In this document: piece by piece, positions 1-6,824 of the stretch | Numbering within the stretch: position 1 is the first letter of the stretch | Layout of the letters: every line of letters begins with the position of its first letter | Assembly: GCA_027317105.1 (NCBI GenBank) | Contig: DAHVFH010000206.1 | Location: 1 to 20,743, forward strand | DNA: 20,743 nt | Direction: 5' to 3' | Origin: Cytophagales bacterium | GTDB lineage: Bacteria; Bacteroidota; Bacteroidia; Cytophagales; Cyclobacteriaceae | Program-made: the position numbers and the translations under genes | The notes under the pieces: model-generated | Databases searched by the model: none | Told to the model about the DNA's origin: nothing | What the model saw: the letters and a program-made list of their open reading frames with translations, nothing else

Positions 1-108
1 GTGTTTATTACGGCTTGGGCATGGGAGCGTTTGTTAAATGAGGAACGAATGACAAACGCGACTACACCGAAACTGCAAAACGAGGCCGCAACAAAATTAA
101 TAAACTAA
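1..108 (+). CDS. Possible 3' end of an unidentified gene (partial)
   Basis: Frame 1 is open from the first base of the window to a TAA at 106-108, giving 35 residues ending in QNEAATKLIN. The tail is hydrophilic and I recognise no family. It lies inside an inverted-repeat element (arms 1-20 and 129-148), so it may be the end of a gene carried by a mobile cassette, or a chance open frame in the repeat. The sequence before base 1 would decide. Low confidence. Confidence 0.25.
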   Translation: MFITAWAWERLLNEERMTNATTPKLQNEAATKLIN

Positions 109-160
109 ACTTCAAATACTCACCGTACGCCCAAGCTGGAATAAACACGATGTTGTAGCC
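1..160. repeat. Large imperfect inverted repeat, possible recombination site (left part cut by the window edge)
   Basis: Bases 1-20 read GTGTTTATT-acg-GCTTGGGC. Bases 129-148 read GCCCAAGC-tgg-AATAAACAC, its reverse complement at 17 of 20 positions. A smaller perfect 8-bp inverted repeat (27-34 GCGTTTGT, 52-59 ACAAACGC) is nested inside. The right arm is followed by GAT and then GTTGTAGCC (152-160), which is the reverse complement of GGCTACAAC at 305-313. A foldable element with short conserved ends, close to an integron-like recombinase, resembles cassette recombination sites. The ends do not match the canonical integron attC core GTTRRRY/RYYYAAC, so the identity is inferred. Confidence 0.5.
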
Positions 161-428
161 TGTGCGCTTCCGGTCAGCAAGGCGGGCTTGTTCTTTCTCC
201 CCGAGTCCGGATGTCGTGCGTAACAACAACACTAAACGTCCTGTGAAACATAAACTTCAATTCAAACGGGTCTTCAACCTGTAACCCAATCTACATCGCG
301 CATTGGCTACAACACCTGTGTTTGTGTACGGTAAATATATATTAATTATGGCATTAGGAAGGGAAAAAGGACTACAATTGTACGTTTTTAGTATCATAAG
401 GCCGGATATATTTTTTGTGCACCACCGA
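109..428. other. Non-coding stretch beyond the recombinase 3' end
   Basis: I see no convincing gene in these 320 bases. They hold the right arm of the 1-160 inverted repeat, the GTTGTAGCC/GGCTACAAC pair at 152 and 305, and a 10-bp palindrome TACAATTGTA at 373-382. A short minus-strand frame at 257-439 overlaps the end of the recombinase but has low-complexity composition and no recognisable motif. The stretch is best read as the non-coding, repeat-bearing flank of the recombinase. Confidence 0.5.
298..331. repeat. Second, shortened copy of the repeat in opposite orientation to 121-167
   Basis: Bases 298-313 are the reverse complement of 152-167 at 14 of 16 positions (GTTGTAGCC, two differences, TGCGC). 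Reading on, GGCTACAACACC, GTGTTT and GTACGG (305-331) match in order the reverse complement of 121-160, but without the ATTCCAGCTTGGGC stretch. This is therefore an internally deleted, inverted copy of the element at 121-160. It lies about 100 bp downstream of the recombinase stop codon, where an attachment site could be expected. Confidence 0.5.
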
Positions 429-1589
429 TTATTCATCACCGGATTTTAAAAGGTTGTTGGAAACCAAACGGTCAAGCGGGCTTTGCAATTTGTTCAACGA
501 AAAGGAGGTCACTTGGGTATAAAGTTCCGTGGTCTTGGGCGATTCGTGCCCCAGCAGCACCTGGATATATCGCGTAGAAGCACCTGCCTCAAGCATATGC
601 GTGGCAAAAGAGTGGCGCAAGGTGTGCAGCTTTACCTCTTTTACAATGCCTGCCTTTGCCACGGCCTGCTTTAAAATTTTGTGCAACGAACTCTCTGAGT
701 ATCGCGCTTTTCCGGCCCCTTCAAATAGCCAGTAGTTTGGCTTGTACTCCTGCAAATAATTTTGAAGGATAGGTTTCAGCGTTTTGGCTAACAAACTTTG
801 CCTATCCTTTTTGCCTTTTCCTCCACGCACAAATACCACACTGCGCACATGGTCGATATCACCTTTGCGTAAGTTCAACAGTTCGCTCCTTCGCAGGCCA
901 GCCGAATAGATCAGCATAAGCATAGCCCGATGCTTCAGGTTATTCACGGCCTCAAAAAGTGCCACTACTTCTTCTGTGTTCAACACAGTAGGCAACCGAT
1001 GTTCAGCAAAAGGCCGCTCGATGTGATAGACCTTCCGCTCCTCGCCAAGCACTTTTTCGTAGAAGAATTTTATGGCATTAATTGCCTGGTTTTGAGTGGA
1101 CTTACTCATCTTCTTGCGCTCCACTAAATAGAGTATATAATTTCGGATCTCTGCTTCGCTCAATTCATGAAGCGGAGCCGGGTGATAAAATCGCATAAAT
1201 AATTTAAACTGCTCTAAATAAGTCTTACACGTAGATTTCGCATAGCCCTTTAGGTGAAGCTTTTGCTCCATGATGCGCAGAATCTTTAATGCCTCTTCAG
1301 TTTCATTTTTACTTCCTGCATTCACCTTGGTTTCTACCGCTGCAGGCTTCACAGCATTTGCCAACATACTATAATCCACCCAAGCAACTCCTTTGCAGGC
1401 ACTCACTATTTCATTTAGCAAATTACTCCTCTCAATCACATACCAACATCTATTCGTTTTAGAGAAGGTTACCCCTTCCACTTTCTTGATTGCCGCAATC
1501 ACCTCTTGATCATAAGGAAAACGAAGGGCCAGGCATTCATTGCCCCGGTGAGAAAGTTTTCCAATCAAGACCGTTTTCTGTTCAGCCAT
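429..1589 (-). CDS. Tyrosine recombinase/integrase, IntI/XerCD-like
   Basis: A site-specific tyrosine recombinase of 386 residues. The first ~70 residues form a small extra domain (RFPYD, then GVTFSKTNRCWYV) seen in front of many Bacteroidota integrases. The helical core-binding (SAM-like) domain follows at about 98-185 and the catalytic domain at about 200-375. All catalytic residues are visible: Arg233 (SAGLRRSEL), Lys258 (GGKGKKDR), His322 and Arg325 (HTLRHSFATHM), His348 (LLGHES) and Tyr357 (TELYTQV). The C-terminal LQSPLDRL matches the RSPLD tail typical of integron integrases, but the extra IntI patch between the Lys and HxxR motifs is absent. I use the ATG at 1589; the longer frame would begin with TTG at 1610, inside a palindrome. 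The gene reads toward the repeats at 1-331, so these lie beyond its 3' end. It is probably mobile or integron-related. Confidence 0.9.
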   Translation of the reverse strand: MAEQKTVLIGKLSHRGNECLALRFPYDQEVIAAIKKVEGVTFSKTNRCWYVIERSNLLNEIVSACKGVAWVDYSMLANAVKPAAVETKVNAGSKNETEEALKILRIMEQKLHLKGYAKSTCKTYLEQFKLFMRFYHPAPLHELSEAEIRNYILYLVERKKMSKSTQNQAINAIKFFYEKVLGEERKVYHIERPFAEHRLPTVLNTEEVVALFEAVNNLKHRAMLMLIYSAGLRRSELLNLRKGDIDHVRSVVFVRGGKGKKDRQSLLAKTLKPILQNYLQEYKPNYWLFEGAGKARYSESSLHKILKQAVAKAGIVKEVKLHTLRHSFATHMLEAGASTRYIQVLLGHESPKTTELYTQVTSFSLNKLQSPLDRLVSNNLLKSGDE

Positions 1590-1591
1590 GC

Positions 1592-1611
1592 TTCGAATTT
1601 GCAAATTCAAA
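1592..1611. promoter_or_regulatory. Near-perfect palindrome just upstream of the recombinase start
   Basis: TTCGAATTTGCAAATTCAAA has a perfect 14-bp palindromic core (1595-1608) and matches its own reverse complement at 18 of 20 positions. It ends 2 bp before the ATG at 1589, in the 123-bp space between the recombinase and the divergent permease gene. Its position suits an operator that controls the recombinase. The binding protein is unknown, and the function is inferred from symmetry and place only. Confidence 0.4.
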
Positions 1612-1712
1612 ACCTAAAAATCAAAAAAAAGAATGAACCCTTCGTGGTGGGAGCCATTAATTCCATTTCGGGGGTATTTTTTACTATTTTACTGCCCTAA
1701 ACCGACTCACCG

Positions 1713-3383
1713 ATGCTCCAAACGCTACTGCGAAAAAAATCCTTGCCTGATATTTTAAGAGATGCTAAAGCCGGCCTCACCGATGGGCACAGCAGCCCCG
1801 AACTAAAAAAAGTACTAGGCGTACGTGATCTTACCTCCATGGGTATTGCCGCAGTGATCGGAGCCGGAATTTTTTCTACCATCGGCCAAGCTGCTTACAA
1901 CGGAGGTCCAGGTGTGGTCATCTTATTTTTAATTATCACGGTTACGTGTGGCTTCACCGCACTGTGTTATGCAGAGTTCGCCTCGCGCGTGCCGGTAGCG
2001 GGTAGCGCCTACACGTATTCGTATGTCACCATCGGTGAAATTGTAGCCTGGGTAATTGGCTGGGCATTGATATTAGAATACGCCATTGGCAATGTCGTGG
2101 TGTCTATTTCCTGGAGCAGTTACTTCGTTAATTTATTGGAAGGAATAAATATACACTTGCCCGGCTGGCTGGTGACAGATCCGAAAACTGCGCATACATT
2201 GTTTGATGCCGCAGTGGCCGCAGGAAAATCAACCGAAGATTTAGCGTGGGCCGCAGCTCCCCAAATCGGAGGGTTGCGCTTGATCCTCAATATTCCTGCT
2301 TTTACAATTGTAATCCTTGTTACTATGCTCGCTTACATTGGCATTCGCGAAAGTAAGAAAAGCGCAAATTTTATGGTGGGCTTAAAACTCGTTGTGCTAG
2401 CCTTTCTTGTTGGCATCGGGGTCTTTTATATCTCTACCGATAACTGGACGCCCTTTATGCCCAATGGATTTACCGGAGTGCTCCAAGGCGTGTCTGCCAT
2501 TTTCTTTGCCTACATCGGCTTCGATGCCATCTCTACTACGGCCGAAGAGTGCTCCAACCCACAACGCGATTTGCCCCGAGGGATGATCTACTCCCTATTG
2601 ATTTGCACCGTAATCTATGTGGTGGTTACACTCGTGATCACCGGCATGGTCAATTATTCGGAGTTCAAAGGTGTAGCCGATCCACTCGCTTATGTCTTCG
2701 ATAAAATCCATTTACAAAAAATAGGTTACATCATTTCAGTCAGTGCCGTAGTGGCCGCCACCAGTGTGATGGTAGTCTTTCAAATTGGGCAACCGCGGAT
2801 ATGGATGAGTATGAGCCGCGATGGATTGCTGCCAAAAAAATTCAGCACCGTACACCCGAAATTTAAAACACCTTCTTTTGCTACCGTGGTTACCGGTTTT
2901 GCCGTGGCCATTCCAGCACTGTTCGTTGACATTTCTATTGTCACTGACCTGACTAGCATCGGCACTTTGTTTGCCTTTGTACTGGTTTGTGCCGGTGTTT
3001 TGAATTTGCCCCGTAGGGAAAAAATTCCTGACGATAAATCGTATCACCTTCTTTACATCAACGGGCAATGGATCGTACCAATTTTGCTACTTCTATTTAT
3101 GTATGCCTATTCAAACCGCATCGCAAATTCGTTTACCAATATTCGCAATGAAGCTCACCAAGAAATTTTGTTTTTGGTTTTTTTGATCCTCGCAATTTTT
3201 ATTGGTGTTCGCACCTTTATAAAAAAACTATCTCTTATTCCCGTGCTCGGTATGTTGTTTTGTCTTTATCTAATGATCGAAATCCCGGCCAAAAGTTGGA
3301 TGGTATTTTTTGGTTGGATGAGCCTGGGGCTATTGATTTACTTTAGCTATGGAAGGAGAAAAAGTAAGTTGGCCATGAAGTAG
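1713..3383 (+). CDS. APC-superfamily amino-acid permease (cationic amino acid transporter-like)
   Basis: An integral inner-membrane amino-acid transporter of 556 residues. After a soluble N-terminal tail of about 37 residues comes the family's first helix signature, IGAGIFSTIGQAA, followed by the typical CYAEFASRVPVAGSAYTYSY segment. A GFDAISTTAEECSNPQRDLP motif between the middle helices is characteristic of the CAT (TC 2.A.3.3) branch. I count roughly 12 to 14 hydrophobic helices; the extra two at the C-terminal end fit the CAT type and the length above the usual 450-500 residues. Substrate cannot be read from sequence; proton-coupled uptake of neutral or cationic amino acids is the family expectation. 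The gene is alone on this strand and divergent from the recombinase. The start is the ATG at 1713; no clear ribosome-binding site is visible. Confidence 0.9.
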   Translation: MLQTLLRKKSLPDILRDAKAGLTDGHSSPELKKVLGVRDLTSMGIAAVIGAGIFSTIGQAAYNGGPGVVILFLIITVTCGFTALCYAEFASRVPVAGSAYTYSYVTIGEIVAWVIGWALILEYAIGNVVVSISWSSYFVNLLEGINIHLPGWLVTDPKTAHTLFDAAVAAGKSTEDLAWAAAPQIGGLRLILNIPAFTIVILVTMLAYIGIRESKKSANFMVGLKLVVLAFLVGIGVFYISTDNWTPFMPNGFTGVLQGVSAIFFAYIGFDAISTTAEECSNPQRDLPRGMIYSLLICTVIYVVVTLVITGMVNYSEFKGVADPLAYVFDKIHLQKIGYIISVSAVVAATSVMVVFQIGQPRIWMSMSRDGLLPKKFSTVHPKFKTPSFATVVTGFAVAIPALFVDISIVTDLTSIGTLFAFVLVCAGVLNLPRREKIPDDKSYHLLYINGQWIVPILLLLFMYAYSNRIANSFTNIRNEAHQEILFLVFLILAIFIGVRTFIKKLSLIPVLGMLFCLYLMIEIPAKSWMVFFGWMSLGLLIYFSYGRRKSKLAMK

Positions 3384-3419
3384 ACACAAGACCATAAGAC
3401 GTAAGACGTTAGAATCAAG

Positions 3420-3440
3420 ATTCAGAAAGAAAGTCTGAAT
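3420..3440 (-). terminator. Weak hairpin at the convergent permease/acetyltransferase 3' ends
   Basis: ATTCAGA (3420-3426) and TCTGAAT (3434-3440) form a perfect 7-bp stem with a 7-nt loop, covering the stop codon of the minus-strand acetyltransferase. There is no strong T-run on either side, so at most it is a weak terminator or mRNA 3'-end stabiliser. Confidence 0.25.
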
Positions 3441-3955
3441 AGAATGCAATCCTTTGGTTGGTAATTTTGATTTGGGAAACGAAACCATTTTTCAAGTGTT
3501 GCCTCCTCAACCAAGCCGCATTTTTTTAAAACGTTAAGGGAGGCCAAGTTTTCCTTATCCACAAAAGTGCCGACACGAAAAATATCCGGTTGATTTTTTA
3601 ATTGCGCCAACATCGCCCGTGTAGCTTCTGTGGCATAGCCCTGATGCCAGTGCAACGGACCAAGCACGTACCCGAACTGCACCTTACCCGCTTCGTTGAC
3701 TAACCCACAACTGCCGATCAAGCGGTGGCTGTTTTTCAACCTTATCGCAAACGAAAAATCAGTGCCGCGCTTCCAGCCAAGGCTCGTATAATTTAAAAAC
3801 ATTCGGGTATCCAGAATTGAACAGTGCGTAGGCCAGGCCATAAATTTAGTGGCCTCTGGCTTGCTGGCATACGTATAGAAAATCTCCTCAGCATCTTGAA
3901 GGTGAAAACGCTCGAGCGATAAGCGGGCAGTCTCAATGCGCTCTGGAATAGACAT
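3422..3955 (-). CDS. GNAT-family N-acetyltransferase, RimJ/RimL-like
   Basis: A 177-residue cytosolic acyltransferase that would transfer the acetyl group of acetyl-CoA to an amino group. The opening (PERIETARLSLERFHLQDAEEIF) is the usual start of the RimJ/RimL-type GNAT_3 branch. The acetyl-CoA-binding motif A is visible as HQGYATEATRAML (about 104-116), after the strand VQFGYVL. A typical ENLASLNVLKKCGL motif follows at about 136-148. Length is standard. The substrate could be a ribosomal protein N-terminus or a small molecule; sequence does not say. It starts at an ATG 47 nt after the stop of an outer-membrane barrel gene on the same strand, so it may be cotranscribed with it. Confidence 0.88.
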   Translation of the reverse strand: MSIPERIETARLSLERFHLQDAEEIFYTYASKPEATKFMAWPTHCSILDTRMFLNYTSLGWKRGTDFSFAIRLKNSHRLIGSCGLVNEAGKVQFGYVLGPLHWHQGYATEATRAMLAQLKNQPDIFRVGTFVDKENLASLNVLKKCGLVEEATLEKWFRFPNQNYQPKDCILFRLSF

Positions 3956-4002
3956 CGCACTAACCTAAGTTACGAGAAGTGTACATTTCTAAATAAAAGA
4001 AT

Positions 4003-4737
4003 CTACTTACCTTTTTTTACCAACCGGTAGCCTAAAGACACCTGAAATACTTGATTTCGTGCGTAGGTGGTGCTAATGGAGGGCGTTGTTATATTCCCAT
4101 TACTATCCGTAGGTCGACTGTATTGAGGAGCATTCGTATACTTATTGATATTCGAAATACCAAGGCAGTAGCGAACAGCGAGGGTGCCACCAAAAGGTAA
4201 ATCAATGCCAGTGCCAAAAACAAGTGACAAATCGATAGGGTTTATATAGGGTTTCAAAGATTGGTTCTCTTTAGCTTGGCCAACAACATAACTTGTGACC
4301 GGATTAATTCGCAGCAAATCTCCTCTTGACCCGGCTAAAATGCCAATCTGCGGGCCGAACTGAAAATTGAGCCCACCCACCAAATAATACTTTATAAGGA
4401 GCGGAATATTCACATAATAAAGGGCAGTGCGAAGATTGCTATTATAAGGCGTTGTAAACCGTTGGCCTTGTCTTGAAAAAAGAATTTCAGGTTGAAACGC
4501 AAAGTTCTTAAAGGTATGATTTCTCGGCAACCTAAAGTTGCCATACACTCCTAGATTAAAACTTGGATTCCAATGGTAGTTATTGATCACCCCTGATCCC
4601 AGCCTGCCCACAGTGCTTAGGTCAAGACTTGAATAATTAAATCCAGCTTTCACACCACCTTCAAATTTCAATTGGCCAAACGCTGTCTGTGATTCTATCA
4701 TCACCCCCGCCACCAAAAACAAAATATAAAATCTCAT
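4003..4737 (-). CDS. PorT-family outer-membrane beta-barrel protein (paralogue 1 of 3)
   Basis: An exported beta-barrel protein of 244 residues. The N-terminus is a signal peptide (MRFYILFLVAGV... ending TAFG before QLKFEGG). The mature part has the OMP_b-brl_2 pattern: GGVKAGFNYSS, FAFQPEILFSRQGQRF, YYVNIPLLIKYYLVGGLNFQFGPQIG, GTGIDLPFGGTLAVRY, and a final strand QVFQVSLGYRLVKKGK. The ATG at 4737 is chosen because it starts the signal peptide and lies 17 bp from a promoter -7 box; an upstream in-frame start at 4821 would add 28 residues unlike a signal peptide. It is the most divergent of three tandem copies, with a longer loop after LRINPV and a longer region before the last strand. The function of the family is not defined; a porin or structural envelope role is likely. 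Confidence 0.88.
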   Translation of the reverse strand: MRFYILFLVAGVMIESQTAFGQLKFEGGVKAGFNYSSLDLSTVGRLGSGVINNYHWNPSFNLGVYGNFRLPRNHTFKNFAFQPEILFSRQGQRFTTPYNSNLRTALYYVNIPLLIKYYLVGGLNFQFGPQIGILAGSRGDLLRINPVTSYVVGQAKENQSLKPYINPIDLSLVFGTGIDLPFGGTLAVRYCLGISNINKYTNAPQYSRPTDSNGNITTPSISTTYARNQVFQVSLGYRLVKKGK

Positions 4738-4754
4738 AACAATTAGTTTGTACG

Positions 4755-4787
4755 CAAAAATACAAAAGACTTGCCGTCTCCAGCAAA
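4755..4787 (-). promoter_or_regulatory. Bacteroidota-type promoter of barrel gene 1
   Basis: On the minus strand TTTG (4787-4784), 21 nt, then TATTTTTG (4762-4755) matches the -33 TTTG and -7 TAnnTTTG consensus of Bacteroidota sigma factors. The transcript would start roughly 10 nt before the ATG at 4737. Confidence 0.65.
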
Positions 4788-4833
4788 AAGAAAAGCTGCA
4801 CAGGGGCAGCCTTTCGATCAAAGTTTTAATAAT

Positions 4834-5496
4834 TTATTTTCCGAATTTGAATAATCGGTAACCCAGAGAAATTTGGAGTACCTGATTCTTCGCTTGGGTT
4901 GTACCCAATGATGAAGTGATCGTAGGTACAGTATTAGTTCCAGTAAGCTTGTTGATATCTGACAGTCCAATATTATACCGCGCTGTAAGGTTAAGCCCAA
5001 AAGGCAAATCCCATCCCGCCCCTACAGCAAGCGAAACATCTGAAGACTTCACAAGACTAGTTAAGGATTGCGTTGTAACTTTATTGTTAGCTGTATTAAT
5101 AACATCACCTGATGAACTTGCAAGGAAACCAAACTGTGGGCCAGCCTGTAAATTTAGACCACCCGCAAGGTAAAATTTGATGATGATCGGAATGTTAATA
5201 TAATCAAAATTCGATTTCAAGTTTGAAAAACTAGGCGTAGAATAAGACTGGCCCTGGCGGGAGAACACAATCTCAGGTTGAATGGCAAACTTCGTAATCT
5301 TAAACATGGCATAAGCCCCAAAATGGTAGCCCGTACGATTGCCATAAGCTTGGGCAATCGAGTTACTACTGCTCGCATTGCTAACGCTCGCAAAATTTAG
5401 CCCTCCCTTTAAACCCAGATCGAACCGCACTTGACCAAAAGCCATTCCCGATAAAAGCATAGCAACGACAACTGGAAAAATCTTGATTAGTTTCAT
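4834..5496 (-). CDS. PorT-family outer-membrane beta-barrel protein (paralogue 2 of 3)
   Basis: A 220-residue outer-membrane barrel with a signal peptide (MKLIKIFPVVVAMLLSG, cleaved after AFG before QVRFDLG). It shows the same series of strands as its neighbours: GLKGGLNFASV, GYHFGAYAMF, FAIQPEIVFSRQGQSY, YINIPIIIKFYLAGGLNLQAGPQFGFL, VGAGWDLPFGLNLTARYNIGLSDINKLTG, and QVLQISLGYRLFKFGK at the end. It is clearly closer to paralogue 3 than to paralogue 1. The start is the ATG at 5496 before the signal peptide; a frame extended to 5520 would put polar residues ahead of it. A promoter sits 22 bp upstream of that ATG. Stop to the next barrel's start codon leaves about 96 bp. Function unknown beyond membership of the barrel family. 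Confidence 0.88.
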   Translation of the reverse strand: MKLIKIFPVVVAMLLSGMAFGQVRFDLGLKGGLNFASVSNASSSNSIAQAYGNRTGYHFGAYAMFKITKFAIQPEIVFSRQGQSYSTPSFSNLKSNFDYINIPIIIKFYLAGGLNLQAGPQFGFLASSSGDVINTANNKVTTQSLTSLVKSSDVSLAVGAGWDLPFGLNLTARYNIGLSDINKLTGTNTVPTITSSLGTTQAKNQVLQISLGYRLFKFGK

Positions 5497-5517
5497 AGTG
5501 AATTTATTTATTTGCCA

Positions 5518-5551
5518 CAAAAGTACAAAAACCTATTTATGGTTAAATCAA
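5518..5551 (-). promoter_or_regulatory. Bacteroidota-type promoter of barrel gene 2
   Basis: On the minus strand TACTTTTG (5525-5518) is an exact TAnnTTTG -7 box, and a TTG (5551-5549) lies 23 nt upstream, overlapping the stop region of the preceding barrel gene. The -7 box is strong; the -33 is approximate. Confidence 0.55.
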
Positions 5552-6219
5552 CCACCAATTTTAAATAGACGATAACCTACTGAAATCTGCAAAACCTCCG
5601 ATTTAGCTGCCGAAGTGCCAAAAGGAGAACCCGGCAGTGCACTTTGATTATTTCCCGTCAATTTATTTATATCCGATAAGCCTGCATTGTACCGCAATGT
5701 AAAGTTAAGCCCGAAGGGAAGATCCAGACCGGCTCCCAGACCTAAGGAAACATTATAAGCCTTCACATAATCACCCATTGACTGCGAGGCAACTATTGGA
5801 GCGCCATTTGCCGAATATTGGTAAGAATACCCTTTAGAATTGTTTAAATATCCAAATTGAGGCCCCGCTTGAAGGTTAAATCCACCGGCTAAATATACTT
5901 TCAACATGATGGGGATATTGATGTAACCAAACGTTGATTTTAAGCTGGGGTATCCAGGCTGAACGTATTTATATTGTTGTCCTTCAGTAGAGTAAATGAT
6001 CTCAGGTTGAATGGCCACTTTGCCCAATCTAAATGACGCATAGGCACCTCCATGATAGCCTATTTGGGTGCCGTAGGTTGACACTACCGTAGAAACAGCG
6101 TTTACATTGGCAAAATTTATCCCGCCTTTTAGTCCCATATCAACTTGCATTTGTCCATGGGCAACGCCTCCAACAAGCACAAAGAAACTCAGCACCAATA
6201 TCCCCCCCACTCGTTTCAT
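5548..6219 (-). CDS. PorT-family outer-membrane beta-barrel protein (paralogue 3 of 3)
   Basis: A 223-residue exported barrel. The signal peptide starts MKRVGGILVLSFFVLVGG and ends AHG before QMQVDMG. The strands align one for one with paralogue 2: GLKGGINFANV, GYHGGAYASF, VAIQPEIIYSTEGQQY, YINIPIMLKVYLAGGFNLQAGPQFGYL, GAGLDLPFGLNFTLRYNAGLSDINKLTG, and a final EVLQISVGYRLFKIGG. The differences sit in the extracellular-type loops, as expected of barrels that keep their scaffold while surface loops change. It is transcribed first of the three barrel genes and follows the PlsC-like gene by 56 bp, with a weak promoter between them. Function not known. Confidence 0.88.
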   Translation of the reverse strand: MKRVGGILVLSFFVLVGGVAHGQMQVDMGLKGGINFANVNAVSTVVSTYGTQIGYHGGAYASFRLGKVAIQPEIIYSTEGQQYKYVQPGYPSLKSTFGYINIPIMLKVYLAGGFNLQAGPQFGYLNNSKGYSYQYSANGAPIVASQSMGDYVKAYNVSLGLGAGLDLPFGLNFTLRYNAGLSDINKLTGNNQSALPGSPFGTSAAKSEVLQISVGYRLFKIGG

Positions 6220-6251
6220 AAATAGAAAAAATTTTATTGGGCGCGAAGCTA

Positions 6252-6283
6252 CAAAATGTAATTGAGATCAAAGTTTTAGTCAA
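6252..6283 (-). promoter_or_regulatory. Possible weak promoter of barrel gene 3
   Basis: On the minus strand TTGAC (6283-6279), 18 nt, then TACATTTTG (6260-6252). The second box has one base more than TAnnTTTG, so it is an imperfect match. It overlaps the last codons of the PlsC-like gene. Confidence 0.3.
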
Positions 6284-6824
6284 TCCCCAACGCAGGATTC
6301 CTACCCTTTATTGCCCGATAGAATTTCATGAGTACCTCCATGTCTGGTTCAATTTCACCTGTTGGATAAAACGGGCTACCGATAACCACCCGCTTTCGCT
6401 GATAGTCAAAACCTGCAGGAATAATAGGCACTTTCGCCTGCCAGGCTATATAATATAAGCCGGTCTTCAGCCTAGCTACCTTTTTCCTCGTACCTTCAGG
6501 GGCAAGCGCCAAAATAAATTCTTCGTGTCGGTTAAAAATGTCAACTTCCGCGTGTACAACATCATGGGAGGACGTTCGATCAACCGGATATCCACCCAAC
6601 CACCGGAACAAAAACCCAAAGGGAGGTTTAAAAAGCGAACTCTTTCCTAAAAATTTTGACCGCTGCAAACCCACCACACTGCGGGCAATCACGCCAATAA
6701 CAAAATCCCAATTGCTGGTATGGGGTGCCACCGCCACAATGTATTTTTTAAGGTGAGCCGGAAAGGCGCCTTCCACACGCCAGCCAATCAATTTAAAAAT
6801 CATTCGATAGAATGCCCTGAACAT
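6276..6824 (-). CDS. PlsC-like acyltransferase (1-acylglycerol-3-phosphate acyltransferase family)
   Basis: A short 182-residue member of the LPLAT/PlsC family, which moves acyl groups onto lysophospholipids or related acceptors at the inner membrane. The catalytic H-x4-D motif is visible as APHTSNWDF (His35, Asp40). The second motif region (FLGKSSLFKPPFGFLFRWLGGYPVDR) and the third motif APEGTRKK (Glu110) are in place, followed by KVPIIPAGFDY, the usual VPI(I/V)PV region. Only the first ~15 residues could form a membrane-associated helix. The length is below the usual 230-250, a form also annotated simply as acyltransferase in Bacteroidota. Its ATG directly abuts the hutU stop codon, so it is the third gene of that operon. 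Acceptor and donor are not known. Confidence 0.85.
   Translation of the reverse strand: MFRAFYRMIFKLIGWRVEGAFPAHLKKYIVAVAPHTSNWDFVIGVIARSVVGLQRSKFLGKSSLFKPPFGFLFRWLGGYPVDRTSSHDVVHAEVDIFNRHEEFILALAPEGTRKKVARLKTGLYYIAWQAKVPIIPAGFDYQRKRVVIGSPFYPTGEIEPDMEVLMKFYRAIKGRNPALGID

Noticed and set aside
1..160. Canonical integron attC site
   Set aside because: The ends do not fit GTTRRRY/RYYYAAC and the loop is over 100 nt, so I report it only as an attC-like inverted repeat.
257..439. A 60-residue minus-strand frame overlapping the recombinase end
   Set aside because: It overlaps the recombinase stop region, has no recognisable motif or sensible composition, and crosses the repeat copy at 298-331.
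1590..1712. Clear promoter boxes for the permease or recombinase
   Set aside because: Only near-matches to TAnnTTTG were seen (TAGGTTTTG on the minus strand), without a well-placed TTTG box.
2736..3068. A 110-residue minus-strand frame inside the permease gene
   Set aside because: It is the antisense shadow of membrane-helix coding sequence, and the plus-strand protein there is clearly a real permease.
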